From contig NZ_JBGSXS010000272.1 in the NCBI RefSeq assembly GCF_041751335.1, positions 21,607 to 85,606 of the forward strand: a stretch of 64,000 nt of DNA. Reading direction: 5' to 3'. This document shows, in pieces, positions 23,887 to 32,788 of this stretch. Below the pieces are notes generated by a model. It was not told where the DNA came from and ran no database searches. It was given only the letters and a program-made list of their open reading frames with translations. Each line of letters opens with the position of its first letter. The stretch's first letter is position 1. Source of the stretch: Aquiflexum sp041751335 (lineage in GTDB: Bacteria; Bacteroidota; Bacteroidia; Cytophagales; Cyclobacteriaceae). Position numbers and translations under genes: made by a program.

Positions 23887-24432
23887 TCAACTGATCAAGG
23901 AAACTGCACTTCCTTTCAAGGTATCTAATCTATAAATTTCAATTTTGTTTTCTTTGACCAAAGGTTTTAGGATATTTTCCCATTTTTTGGCTAATGGCCA
24001 TTCTCCATCAAGATCCGAAAATCTATCGCAATTGTAGAATTCCAACACATGGGATTTGTCTACACAGTCTATTTGAATTGCCAAATGATCTAGAATCTGT
24101 CTCTTTTCTTTTCCATTGCTTATTTCATGTTCCGTTTTTTGAAAAGAGATTTTATGTGCCTTTTGGAGGTCTATGATCTTTGTTTCTGATGGAGTTCCAT
24201 GGAAAACATAGATGAGCTTTTTGTTTTTGATATCGAGACCCATTCCATATAATCCCCTCCAATGGTCCTCATGATCAAAGTGAAGCTGGGATGCCTGTCG
24301 GATTTTGTCAAGAAACTCTTGTTGGGATTTCAGTTTGAGTTTTTGTTTTCTGCTATAATAATATAGTGGCCAGATAAAAGCCAATAATGCGATCAGGGAT
24401 ATACCCAATGACGCAGGATCAATGTCTAACAT
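23887..24432 (-). CDS. Hypothetical membrane-anchored protein
   Basis: This 181-residue protein has one N-terminal membrane helix (SLGISLIALLAFIWPLYYYS, residues 8-27), followed by a basic patch (RKQKLKLK) and a soluble domain of alternating strands: WRGLYGMGLDIKNKKLIYVF, LAIQIDCVDKSHVLEFYNC. The basic patch puts the domain in the cytoplasm. Similar single-pass proteins occur in Bacteroidota without a known role. The gene faces the acetyltransferase gene. I make no functional call. Confidence 0.65.
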   Translation of the reverse strand: MLDIDPASLGISLIALLAFIWPLYYYSRKQKLKLKSQQEFLDKIRQASQLHFDHEDHWRGLYGMGLDIKNKKLIYVFHGTPSETKIIDLQKAHKISFQKTEHEISNGKEKRQILDHLAIQIDCVDKSHVLEFYNCDRFSDLDGEWPLAKKWENILKPLVKENKIEIYRLDTLKGSAVSLIS

Positions 24433-24551
24433 GATGTAATAGTTAATTCGTGAATGTAAAAGGAAGAATTTGGGATAACCGAAGTTTATCGGTAATCCAT
24501 AAATCAGCTCAAAGGTGAAATTGGACCTTTTGCTATTTTTTCAAATTACAT

Positions 24552-24905
24552 TTACAGGAAAAAGTGGAATGGGTAAAGGAGCTTTTGAACATCGAAAAAT
24601 TTCACATCCATTTTGAACCAATCCAATCGAAGCATTTTACGCTCCAAAATTCCGGAGTGTTCAATTGGAATTAGGAACAAACCAGCATCTCCCAAACTCT
24701 TAACTTTAATGGAAGGGATGACGATTTTTTCAGATGAGGTTTTTACGAAAAAATTGAAATCTCCATCAATCTGAGAATCGCTGAGAATGTCCTGCTCAAA
24801 AGACAGCAACTGTTTATCCCCATGACCTGAAAAGCCACTCAATATACTGTTTGATCCAATGATCAAAATCAGCAATAAGGATAAGTAGTTTGAAAGGCCT
24901 TTCAT
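24552..24905 (-). CDS. Small exported hypothetical protein
   Basis: The product has about 117 residues: a signal-like hydrophobic segment (LSNYLSLLLILIIGSNSI, residues 4-21), then a soluble region with beta-type sequence (GDFNFFVKTSSEKIVIPSIKV) and an aromatic C-terminus ending YPFHFFL. Two adjacent ATGs at 24908 and 24905 can start it. I do not recognise it. It stands alone about 120 bases downstream of the membrane protein gene on the same strand. Confidence 0.5.
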   Translation of the reverse strand: MKGLSNYLSLLLILIIGSNSILSGFSGHGDKQLLSFEQDILSDSQIDGDFNFFVKTSSEKIVIPSIKVKSLGDAGLFLIPIEHSGILERKMLRLDWFKMDVKFFDVQKLLYPFHFFL

Positions 24906-25045
24906 CAAGATTTTAAAGATTTGTTAATGGGTTACAAATATCATTTTAATTTTGATCAAAATGTGATCCAATTATTAATTTATTTTCAAAAAAATGATTA
25001 AATGTTTCCAACAAAGTCGAACTTTGCTTCAATAGCTACCAACAT

Positions 25046-26008
25046 ATGATAATCTCCATCATTTTACTCATTTTAGGATTTGTGCTTTTGGTTTTTGGTG
25101 CCGAAAAACTGGTGGATGCGGCATCGGCTTTAGCCGCAAATTTTGGTATTCCCAATATTGTCATTGGCTTGACGATTGTAGCTTTTGGAACTTCTGCCCC
25201 GGAGTTGGTGGTCAATATTTTTGCCGCAGTCAGTGGTTCATCCGAAATGGTCATGGGCAATGTTTTGGGAAGTAATATTTTCAATGTGCTTGGTATATTG
25301 GGGATTTCGGCCCTGATTTATCCACTTACGGTCAAATCGAATACGACTTGGATAGAAATACCTTTAAGTTTGTTGGCAGCCGTGTTGATTTGGATATTGG
25401 CCAATGACATCCTTTTGGATTATCAGGTGGTCAATTTGATATCTAGGTCTGAAGGTTTGGTATTGATCTTGTTTTTTGCGGTTTTTTTGGTCTACAACAT
25501 TACGGTTTCAAAAAGCTCCCAAGAGACGGAAGAAACGGTTGAAATCCCATTGGGTTATACCACGACAAAGTCAATCCTCTGGATTATGGTAGGATTGGCA
25601 GGATTGATAATCGGAGGAAAATTGATAGTGGACAACGCCGTTGAAATAGCCAAGATATTTGGAATGTCAGAAAGGTTGATTGGCCTGACCATAGTTTCTA
25701 TTGGCACTTCCCTGCCGGAGTTGGCCACTTCTGTGGCAGCAGTGAGAAAGAAGAAAGTGGATATAGCTATCGGCAACGTGGTGGGTTCCAATATCTTCAA
25801 CACCTTTTTGATTTTGGGCCTTTCATCTATCATTAGCCCGGTACAGGTAAATCAGGCCAGTAATCTTGATATAATTGCCAATATCTTGGCAGGTCTGTTA
25901 TTGTTCCTGTTTATTTTTACAGGCAAAGGAAGAGCACTTGAAAGATGGGAGGGAGGTCTTCTTCTTGCCTTATATATTGGCTATTTGGTGCTGTTGGTCT
26001 TCACCTGA
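25046..26008 (+). CDS. Calcium/sodium antiporter, CaCA family
   Basis: This inner-membrane antiporter has 320 residues and about ten helices, in two homologous halves. The ion-binding alpha repeats are AFGTSAPELVVNIFAA near residue 48 and SIGTSLPELATSVAAV near 218; each is followed by a GNxxGSNIFN motif. This is the YrbG-like branch of the family, with length and repeats both typical. It exchanges Na+ (or H+) for Ca2+. The gene is single, with a convergent gene 22 bases beyond its stop. Confidence 0.93.
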   Translation: MIISIILLILGFVLLVFGAEKLVDAASALAANFGIPNIVIGLTIVAFGTSAPELVVNIFAAVSGSSEMVMGNVLGSNIFNVLGILGISALIYPLTVKSNTTWIEIPLSLLAAVLIWILANDILLDYQVVNLISRSEGLVLILFFAVFLVYNITVSKSSQETEETVEIPLGYTTTKSILWIMVGLAGLIIGGKLIVDNAVEIAKIFGMSERLIGLTIVSIGTSLPELATSVAAVRKKKVDIAIGNVVGSNIFNTFLILGLSSIISPVQVNQASNLDIIANILAGLLLFLFIFTGKGRALERWEGGLLLALYIGYLVLLVFT

Positions 26009-26030
26009 TTTTAATTTTTGAATTAGTCAT

Positions 26031-26594
26031 TCATACAATCAGACTCAACCATCCAAAAACAATTCCCAATAAACCGCCTACAATTAGCTCAAATTCACTG
26101 TGTCTTTTCATTTCCAATCTGGACCAGGAAATCAGCAAAGCCAAACCCACTAAAAACATTCCCTGCCAGAAACCAATGCTGAAAACCGATACAGCGATAT
26201 AAAATGCAATCCCGGCATGCATGGAAGCTTTTAGCCAAAGGTTGATCAATGCCATCAGCAAGACCATTGCAAAAAATAATAAAGACTTTGAAATCACCGC
26301 TTTTGGAAAGTCAAAAACCCAGAATACCAAAATCAAAATGGCAAATAAAGTAATAACAAAGGGATAAAACCCTTTTCGCTGTTGTTGATCTGAAACATCA
26401 AAATTGGTATAAGTTCCTTTTTTTGTTTTTCTCCAATTATTAAAAACAATAGGGATCGTAATCAGCAAGATAACTGAAACAGAAACAGCCATCGCCGTAT
26501 GTTTGGGCAGGTTGTGAAAACTCATTAGAACCACATATATGGATCCCAAAAGAAGCGGGTGGCCAATGATGGAAATGGTTCTAGCCAATTTCAT
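26031..26594 (-). CDS. PAP2-like integral membrane protein
   Basis: I chose the ATG at 26594, giving 187 residues that start MKLARTISIIGHPLL; the upstream frame overlaps the VOC gene too far. There are about six membrane helices. Remnants of the PAP2 lipid phosphatase motifs are visible: DVSDQQQRKGFYP (motif 1-like), KASMHAG (motif 2-like) and SRLEMKRHSEFELIVGG (motif 3, with SR-x5-H and Glu in place of Asp). It may dephosphorylate a lipid such as undecaprenyl pyrophosphate or have lost activity. It overlaps the end of the VOC gene by 14 bases and is cotranscribed with it. Confidence 0.75.
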   Translation of the reverse strand: MKLARTISIIGHPLLLGSIYVVLMSFHNLPKHTAMAVSVSVILLITIPIVFNNWRKTKKGTYTNFDVSDQQQRKGFYPFVITLFAILILVFWVFDFPKAVISKSLLFFAMVLLMALINLWLKASMHAGIAFYIAVSVFSIGFWQGMFLVGLALLISWSRLEMKRHSEFELIVGGLLGIVFGWLSLIV

Positions 26595-27012
26595 TATTTT
26601 CTTCTTTATTCTCGGATTTGGCAGGCTCAATAAGGTCCCAAAGATTTCCATACAAATCTTTGAAAACCGCAACTTTCCCAAAGGCCTCTACACTTTTTTC
26701 TCTGAAAATCCTGATCTTTTGGTCAAGAAGGTTTTGGTAGTCTCTATCAAAATTATCAGTATATAAGAATAAAAATACCCGACCCCCGCTTTGATTTCCT
26801 ACTGTTTTTTCCTGTTCTTCCCCAACTGCTTTTGCCAACAAGATTTCACAGTTGCCTTCCTGATGTCCCGGAGGGACTATTCTTACCCATCTTTTGGTTT
26901 CAGACATTGGTGTGTCTTCCAAAAGTCCAAACTGTAGTTTTTGGGTATAAAATTCAATGGCCTCATCATAATCTCTGACCACCAAGGAAATTCTTGAAAT
27001 GAATTGTTTCAT
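26581..27012 (-). CDS. VOC (glyoxalase-like) protein
   Basis: This 143-residue protein has the glyoxalase/bleomycin-resistance fold. Its first half starts FISRISLVVRDYDEAIEFYT and includes RWVRIVPPGHQEGNCEILLA; the second half has GRVFLFLYTDNFDRDYQNLL and VAVFKDLYGNLWDLIEP. Metal ligands would be His or Glu at the strand ends, with Glu in LIEP. Such cytoplasmic proteins act as isomerases, lyases or dioxygenases; substrate unknown. The gene overlaps the following PAP2-like gene. Confidence 0.85.
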   Translation of the reverse strand: MKQFISRISLVVRDYDEAIEFYTQKLQFGLLEDTPMSETKRWVRIVPPGHQEGNCEILLAKAVGEEQEKTVGNQSGGRVFLFLYTDNFDRDYQNLLDQKIRIFREKSVEAFGKVAVFKDLYGNLWDLIEPAKSENKEENNEIG

Positions 27013-27168
27013 TTTTTTCTAATTCTTCTCAATCCAGTTAAAGTATAGTTTTCGTATATCAATGTAATAAAAACTATTATTATCTATCTCGAATTAAAAT
27101 ACTGTTTACTGTTTAGTTTGTGGTTAATTTTTTGGACATACAGGTGGCCCCCTGCGGGTCATCTGTTA

Positions 27169-27882
27169 TTATTGTATCGACAAGAGTGTTTCTTTTGCCA
27201 TCAATTCATAACCTTTGTCTGATGGATGTATGCCGTCTGAAGCCAAAAGATCGGAGGACAATTCAAATTTGAAGTTATTAAAATCCATAGCAGGATAACT
27301 TTTTCCCAAAGACCTCAATTCCCTAGTGAGAATACTCCTGTGCACTCCTAAAAAAAAGCGAATAATTCCCGGAATAGAAGGGAAATGTTGAACAGGAGCG
27401 ATGGATGGAATAATTATCCTTTGAACTGATTTTTTGTTTTGCAATAATTGAATAAAATCCTTCAGTTGATGACTGAATCTTGCAGGCGGAGTAAATTTGA
27501 AACAGTCGTTGGCCCCGATCAGAATAATTGCAAATTCAATCTTTTCTGGAATTTCCTGTTTAGCGTGTGCCAATAGTCTCTTTAGTTTTTCCGCTTTAAG
27601 TCCATTTTTCCCAAGGTTATGGATATTGAAAGCATGGCCACTTTGATAATATATTTGTGCGGCAAATGTGTTGTCTTGTGTACTTGCTCCAACGCCTGCT
27701 GCGGTAGATTCTCCAATGATCAATATATTTCTGCTGTATTTATTATGACCCAATACCAAATATTCACTTTGAGGTTTTAATTTGATAATGGTCTCCCTAA
27801 GTTTTTTGCCTTTAAAATAGAAAAATGGGAAAAAGGGAAGCAATAGAACCAACTCAAAAAAGTACAGTATTCGATTGAACAT
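27169..27882 (-). CDS. SGNH/GDSL hydrolase with N-terminal membrane segment
   Basis: This 237-residue protein has a hydrophobic start (RILYFFELVLLLPFFPFFYF), followed by an SGNH-hydrolase domain. The family blocks are block I ILIIGESTAAGVGAS (catalytic Ser), block II GKNG, block III IGANDCF, and block V SDGIHPSDKGYE, with the catalytic Asp and His. It probably hydrolyses an acyl ester at the cell envelope. The gene is monocistronic between two minus-strand groups. Confidence 0.88.
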   Translation of the reverse strand: MFNRILYFFELVLLLPFFPFFYFKGKKLRETIIKLKPQSEYLVLGHNKYSRNILIIGESTAAGVGASTQDNTFAAQIYYQSGHAFNIHNLGKNGLKAEKLKRLLAHAKQEIPEKIEFAIILIGANDCFKFTPPARFSHQLKDFIQLLQNKKSVQRIIIPSIAPVQHFPSIPGIIRFFLGVHRSILTRELRSLGKSYPAMDFNNFKFELSSDLLASDGIHPSDKGYELMAKETLLSIQ

Positions 27883-27914
27883 ATCCTTGCTGGTTAGGGG
27901 TTTAAAGAAAGAAT

Positions 27915-27938
27915 ACCAAGCTTTTTTTTGAGCTTGGT
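27915..27938 (-). terminator. Hairpin after the SUI1 gene
   Basis: ACCAAGCT (27915-27922) pairs perfectly with AGCTTGGT (27931-27938). On the minus strand a pyrimidine-rich tail ATTCTTTCTTT follows, so it probably ends the uspA-SUI1 transcript. Confidence 0.55.
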
Positions 27939-27991
27939 GTTTTGATGATTGATTAAAGTAGGAAATAAAGAAAAGCGGGAATTATTAGATT

Positions 27992-28348
27992 TTAGCCTCC
28001 GGATTTTTTTGCTTTATATCCTTCCTGAAGTAGGATCTGCAAAACTTTATCCCGATGGTCTCCTTGAATAAGTATTTCTCCTTCTTTTGCACTCCCTCCA
28101 ACACCACATTTACTTTTTAGAAGTTTCCCAAGTTCTTTGAGGTCATCTTCCTTACCAACAAAGCCATCAACCAAGGTTACTTGTTTGCCACCCCTTGATT
28201 TTTTATCCAACATAACTTTTAAGTTTTGCTGTTGAACCGGAAGGGTGTTTGCTTCGGAATTAGCCCCAAAATCATAATTAAAATCACCACGAGTTGAATA
28301 CACAACCCCATCCCTTTTCTTCCAATCGTTATTCTTGTTTTTTGACAT
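27992..28348 (-). CDS. SUI1/eIF1-like translation initiation factor (YciH type)
   Basis: The protein of about 118 residues starts at the ATG at 28348 (MSKNKNNDWKKRDGVVYST). Its C-terminal 70 residues form the SUI1 domain: SRGGKQVTLVDGFVG, LGKLLKSKCGVGGSAKEGEI and the end LIQGDHRDKVLQILLQEGY. Bacterial members resemble eukaryotic eIF1 and probably influence start-codon fidelity on the 30S subunit, but their role is poorly known. The start overlaps the stop of the universal stress protein gene (TAATG), so the pair is translationally coupled. Confidence 0.9.
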   Translation of the reverse strand: MSKNKNNDWKKRDGVVYSTRGDFNYDFGANSEANTLPVQQQNLKVMLDKKSRGGKQVTLVDGFVGKEDDLKELGKLLKSKCGVGGSAKEGEILIQGDHRDKVLQILLQEGYKAKKSGG

Positions 28349-29199
28349 TATTTTTTTGCTTTCATGGTCCATACAGGCCTTTTGGCGGCATTGACCACGT
28401 CCTCAGCAATACTACCGCTCAAAAGATGCAAAAAGCCTGTTCTGCCATGAGTTGCCATGGCGATCATATCAGCATTGATGTCTTCTGCATATTCCAAAAT
28501 CCCATCTTCTTCCGATGAACTATTGTACACCTCCATTGAAGCAGCATCGATTTCAAAATCATCAACAAAGGATTGTATTTTCTGAATGGATGTTCTGGTG
28601 TTTTCAAAAATGCTTGGGGTATTGATCTTCACCAAATGAAGTTCAGCATTAATGGTGCTGATGGTAGTTTTGAGTCTGTTGATGACATCACTAGGAACTT
28701 CATTGAAATCACTGGCAAAAACCACTTTATGGATATCATTGGGAGATATCTTACTTTTGATGGTCAGTACCGGACAGGTTGCGTTTCTCACGACCTTTTC
28801 AGTGTTACTACCGATTAAAACCTCTTCCAGTCCTGAAGATCCTTTGCTTCCCATGATGACGATATCTGCTTTTGCATCTACTATTTCCTTTGAAATTCCA
28901 GCAAAAGGATTCCCAAACACCAATTTAGTCTCAAAAGAAAAACCTTGATTTTTATATTTGGCCTCAAATTCAGCCATTTGATTTTTTCTTTTCTCAACCA
29001 ATTCAATCATGAAAATTTGGTTGGATTCATTGCTGAAGGCTCCGGCCTCTCCCATACTGCTAAAACTCTGTGGTGTAGGGAGTTCTATTACATGGAAAAG
29101 CTTTAAGAGATTTTTGGTCCTTTTTGCCATTTCACTGGCAAATTCAAATGCATAATCCGCTTCTTTGGAAAAATCATAGGGTACGAGAATTGTTTTCAT
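28348..29199 (-). CDS. Universal stress protein with two Usp domains
   Basis: This 283-residue cytoplasmic protein contains two tandem UspA domains. The first (1-150) starts KTILVPYDFSKEADYAFEFA and ends with the nucleotide-binding pattern MGSKGSSGLEEVLIGSNTEK. The second (155-283) ends with MATHGRTGFLHLLSGSIAED. Both retain the G-x2-G-x9-G-S ATP-binding layout. Such proteins help cells survive starvation and oxidative stress. The gene overlaps the start of the SUI1 gene. Confidence 0.92.
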   Translation of the reverse strand: MKTILVPYDFSKEADYAFEFASEMAKRTKNLLKLFHVIELPTPQSFSSMGEAGAFSNESNQIFMIELVEKRKNQMAEFEAKYKNQGFSFETKLVFGNPFAGISKEIVDAKADIVIMGSKGSSGLEEVLIGSNTEKVVRNATCPVLTIKSKISPNDIHKVVFASDFNEVPSDVINRLKTTISTINAELHLVKINTPSIFENTRTSIQKIQSFVDDFEIDAASMEVYNSSSEEDGILEYAEDINADMIAMATHGRTGFLHLLSGSIAEDVVNAAKRPVWTMKAKK

Positions 29200-29270
29200 G
29201 TCTAAGGGTGTTTATTGATTCAGGAAAATACAAAAAATACATCAATCACATCTAAAGCTTTCCAATTTTA

Positions 29271-30182
29271 TCAGAAAAATATTAATCCAGCCCCAAAAGC
29301 CAATACCCAAAGTAATGTCGAAACCGCCATTTTTTTCAAATAAGGATCCAATTCTTTTGAACTTGTTTTTGTACTAACTGCTTTGCCCACATTCAACATA
29401 AATGGAAGTACGATTAAGGCCAGCAGGCTCCACCAACTTTGATCCAGAAAAGCAAAAAACAATAAAAATAAGTTTCCTCCAATGATTAGTACCCAGTTAT
29501 AAAGTATAGCATTTTCTCTTCCGATTCTTACCGGGATTGATTTCTTACCGGCGTTGGTGTCAGAAGTAATGTCTCTGATATTATTAATGTTCAATACGGT
29601 GGTGCTGAATAATCCCAAAGAGATAGCAGGAAATAATATTTTTGAATCAAAAGAAAGTCCATGAAGGAAGAAAGTGCCAGAAACTCCCAATAATCCAAAA
29701 AAAACAAATACAGAAATATCGCCCAATCCTGCATAACCGTAAGGTTTTTTTCCTGATGTATAGGTAATGGCCGCTACTATCGCAGCGATTCCAAGAGTTA
29801 AAAACAGAATGAATAGTTTTAAGTCCGGAAGGGAGATGTAAAGTAAGATCAAACCTGAGATAAGGGAAAAAGCTGTAAAAAGAAAGATTGCTTTTTTCAT
29901 CTCAGAAAGACTGAGGATTCCGGACTGCACAGCCCTTATAGGCCCTTCTCTATCTTTACTGTCAGCACCATGCACGCTGTCACCGTAATCATTGGCAAGG
30001 TTTGAAAGGATTTGTAGGAATATAGTGGTCAATGAAGCAAAGATGAATACTTCCAACCGAAAGACCTGATAGTGGGCAGCAAGGAATGAACCTGCCAAAA
30101 TACTTGATAAAGCCAAAGGAAGGGTTCTCAATCTGATGGCATGTAGCCATGCCTCTTTTTTGCTGGATAAGGTAATCTCCAC
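29271..30182 (-). CDS. menA: 1,4-dihydroxy-2-naphthoate polyprenyltransferase MenA
   Basis: MenA attaches the polyprenyl tail to DHNA in menaquinone synthesis, at the inner membrane. The 303 residues span about eight helices. The Mg2+/pyrophosphate-binding motifs of UbiA-family enzymes are present: NLANDYGDSVHGADSKD near residue 62 and NINNIRDITSDTNAGKKSIP near 198. The start HAIRLRTLPLALSSILAGS is typical of MenA. Menaquinone is the normal quinone of this phylum. The other men genes are not nearby. Confidence 0.93.
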   Translation of the reverse strand: MEITLSSKKEAWLHAIRLRTLPLALSSILAGSFLAAHYQVFRLEVFIFASLTTIFLQILSNLANDYGDSVHGADSKDREGPIRAVQSGILSLSEMKKAIFLFTAFSLISGLILLYISLPDLKLFILFLTLGIAAIVAAITYTSGKKPYGYAGLGDISVFVFFGLLGVSGTFFLHGLSFDSKILFPAISLGLFSTTVLNINNIRDITSDTNAGKKSIPVRIGRENAILYNWVLIIGGNLFLLFFAFLDQSWWSLLALIVLPFMLNVGKAVSTKTSSKELDPYLKKMAVSTLLWVLAFGAGLIFF

Positions 30183-30205
30183 GGTTTGTTTTTTGGCAAT
30201 GATAA

Positions 30206-30239
30206 TAAAAAGACCTGTCTCCTAAAAGGAAACAGGTCT
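30206..30239 (-). terminator. Rho-independent terminator after the glutathione peroxidase gene
   Basis: On the minus strand AGACCTGT pairs with ACAGGTCT, extended by TCC/GGA, around a short A-rich loop, and a run of T residues follows. It lies 20 bases past the stop codon of the peroxidase gene and ends the argS-gpx transcript. Confidence 0.75.
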
Positions 30240-30258
30240 AATTGGGACAAACAACTTT

Positions 30259-30846
30259 TCAAGCTTGAATTAATTTTATAATCTCGTCGTCCATTGGTTT
30301 GACTGATGATGGGAAAAACTTCACCAATTCTCCTTCCTCATTGATAAAATACTTACAAAAGTTCCATGATGGTTCTTTATCATTCCAACCGTTCATGTTT
30401 TTATCGGAAAGCCATCTGTATAAAGGATCTTTGTCTACACCTTTTACAGAAACTTTGTCCATCATTTGAAAGGTAACTCCAAAATTTTCAGAACAAAACT
30501 GCTTGATTTCTTCATTGGTGCCTGGTTCCTGACCGCCAAAATTATTGGCAGGAAAGCCGATAATGGTCACTTGGTCCCCATGTGCTTCATGAAGCTTTTG
30601 CAAATCAGCATATTGTGGGGTATAACCACATTTGGAAGCGACATTAACCAATAATAATTTTTGACCTTTGAACTTGGAGAAGTCAACCAATTCTCCGTTG
30701 ATGTCTTTCATTTTGAAATCATATACTGATTTTTCCATAAGTAATTGATCCAATGATGTGATTTGACTGTTGTCAGATTTTTCTTTTTGAATGGTGGAGG
30801 TGCATGCAAATGCGATGATGGCGATTAGGAATAGGATTTTTTTCAT
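30259..30846 (-). CDS. Glutathione peroxidase-family lipoprotein
   Basis: This 195-residue protein has a lipoprotein signal (IIAFACTS, lipidated Cys15) and a GPx domain. The peroxidatic Cys is in NVASKCGYTPQYADLQKL; the glutamine and tryptophan of the active site appear in FPANNFGGQEPGTNEEI and PSWNFCKYFI. It uses Cys, not selenocysteine. Such enzymes usually depend on thioredoxin and reduce lipid or hydrogen peroxides; here the enzyme would face the periplasm. It starts 2 bases after the argS stop codon and is cotranscribed with it. Confidence 0.92.
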   Translation of the reverse strand: MKKILFLIAIIAFACTSTIQKEKSDNSQITSLDQLLMEKSVYDFKMKDINGELVDFSKFKGQKLLLVNVASKCGYTPQYADLQKLHEAHGDQVTIIGFPANNFGGQEPGTNEEIKQFCSENFGVTFQMMDKVSVKGVDKDPLYRWLSDKNMNGWNDKEPSWNFCKYFINEEGELVKFFPSSVKPMDDEIIKLIQA

Positions 30847-30848
30847 AA

Positions 30849-32639
30849 TTACATTCTTTCTGGGACATTTATTCCTAATAACATCATGCCTGCTTTGATT
30901 GTTTTGGCAGTCATGGCTGAAAGTGCAATTCTAAAGGATTGGACTTTAGGATTCGATTCATTAAAGATAGACAATTCGGCATAGAACCTGTTATATTCTT
31001 TTGCGATATCAAAGAGATATTGAGCTACTTGAGAAGGGGAAAATTCTTCTCCTGCCTGTCTGATTTTTTTCTCGAAGTCATTCAATACCACGATCAGGTC
31101 TCTTTCTGCATCTTCAAGTTTTTCTAATCCCTCAAATCCCTGATTTAAATAATCCACTCCTATCTGATCTGCTTTTCTCAATATAGACGATATTCTTGCA
31201 TGGGAATATTGGATAAACGGTCCTGTGTTTCCCTGAAATTCTATGGATTCCTGGGGATTGAACAACATTCTTTTTTTAGGGTCCACCTTGAGGAGGAAAT
31301 ATTTCAAAGCTCCCATTCCCAGTGTTTCGTACAATTCTGCGGCTTCATCTTCAGAGAATCCATCTATTTTGCCCAATTCTTTGGTGTGGGATTCTGCAGT
31401 GGCAACCATCTCGTTCATTAGGTCATCCGCATCCACTACGGTACCTTCCCTCGATTTCATTTTTCCTGACGGAAGATCCACCATGCCATAAGAAAGATGG
31501 TACAGTCCGTCGCCATAAGATCTTCCAAGCTTCCGCATGATTTTGAAAAGGACATCAAAATGATAATCCTGTTCATTGCCTACGACATATACGGATTTGT
31601 CAAATTTGAAATCCCGGTATTTGAGTTCGCAGGTTCCCATGTCTTGGGTGATATACACTGAGGTGCCATCCGCCCTTAGAACCAGTTTTTCATCAAGTCC
31701 TTCTTCACTAAGGTCAACCCAAACAGATCCGTTTTCTTTTTTGAAGAATACCCCTTTCCGAAGTCCCTCTTCCACTATGTCTTTTCCCAATAAATAGGTG
31801 TCTGATTCATAATAAAACTGATCGAAATCAACGCCCATTTTTTTGTATGTAGCTTCGAATCCCTCATACACCCAATTGTTCATGGTTTTCCAAAGGTCAA
31901 CAACTTGTCTATCCCCAGCTTCCCAGAGTCTCAACATTTCCTGGGCTTCAATTATCAACGATGCCGTTTTCTTTGCTTCTTCCTCTGTCGAACCGCCTTT
32001 AATCAAGTCAGCGATTTGTTTTTTATACTCTTTGTCAAAAATAACATAGTATTTCCCAGCCAAATGATCTCCTTTCAAACCGCTTGAATCAGGAGTTTCA
32101 CCATCTCCATAGTGTTGGTATGCAACCATGGATTTACAAATATGGATACCACGGTCATTCACGAGATTGGCTTTGATGACTTCGTATCCATTTGCTTTAA
32201 GGATTTCCGCTACCGAATATCCCAAAAAGTTGTTTCTGAGATGTCCAAGATGAAGGGGCTTGTTGGTGTTGGGGGAACTGTATTCCACCATTACTTTTTG
32301 CCCGTTTTTTGGAAGTCTTCCCAAATGTGGATTTTTGGATAATTGTGTAAAAATATCCAGCCATGAAGTTTCTTTGACCGAAATGTTAAGAAAACCTTTG
32401 ACGACATTAAAACCCTTGACCACATCAGCATACGCAGTCAGGTATTCACCGATTTTGGTACCGCTGACTTCAGGGTTAAGTTTAGTGACTTTTAAAAAGG
32501 GGAAAACCACAAATGTAAATGTCCCTTCAAATTCCTTATTGGTTGGTTGAAGGGATATTTGATCATCTCTTAATTGATGGTCAAATAGCTCCTTGAAAGC
32601 TTGTTGGATTGTAGTAGATATTTTTTGTTCTAAATTCAT
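30849..32639 (-). CDS. argS: Arginyl-tRNA synthetase
   Basis: ArgS charges tRNA-Arg in the cytoplasm. I chose the ATG at 32639 (MNLEQKISTTIQQAF), giving 596 residues; the longer frame reads through low-complexity sequence. The class-I HIGH motif is in NKPLHLGHLRNN near residue 122, and the KMSKS-like loop is KMKSREGTVVDADDL. The C-terminal DALR anticodon domain starts near NTGPFIQYSHARISSIL. Gene order argS-gpx is tight. The arginase gene upstream and a decarboxylase at 44789 also act on arginine. Confidence 0.95.
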   Translation of the reverse strand: MNLEQKISTTIQQAFKELFDHQLRDDQISLQPTNKEFEGTFTFVVFPFLKVTKLNPEVSGTKIGEYLTAYADVVKGFNVVKGFLNISVKETSWLDIFTQLSKNPHLGRLPKNGQKVMVEYSSPNTNKPLHLGHLRNNFLGYSVAEILKANGYEVIKANLVNDRGIHICKSMVAYQHYGDGETPDSSGLKGDHLAGKYYVIFDKEYKKQIADLIKGGSTEEEAKKTASLIIEAQEMLRLWEAGDRQVVDLWKTMNNWVYEGFEATYKKMGVDFDQFYYESDTYLLGKDIVEEGLRKGVFFKKENGSVWVDLSEEGLDEKLVLRADGTSVYITQDMGTCELKYRDFKFDKSVYVVGNEQDYHFDVLFKIMRKLGRSYGDGLYHLSYGMVDLPSGKMKSREGTVVDADDLMNEMVATAESHTKELGKIDGFSEDEAAELYETLGMGALKYFLLKVDPKKRMLFNPQESIEFQGNTGPFIQYSHARISSILRKADQIGVDYLNQGFEGLEKLEDAERDLIVVLNDFEKKIRQAGEEFSPSQVAQYLFDIAKEYNRFYAELSIFNESNPKVQSFRIALSAMTAKTIKAGMMLLGINVPERM

Positions 32640-32788
32640 GTAATAGATATGAGATATTAGATGTGAGACATGAGACACTTCCGTGGTTGGGGAGACTTTT
32701 AGGGGAAGTCCAAACTATGATGGGATTTAGAAAATTGCTCTACCTTAAGCCCTTCATATCGCTAATGTCATTATTTAAAATTTTCACC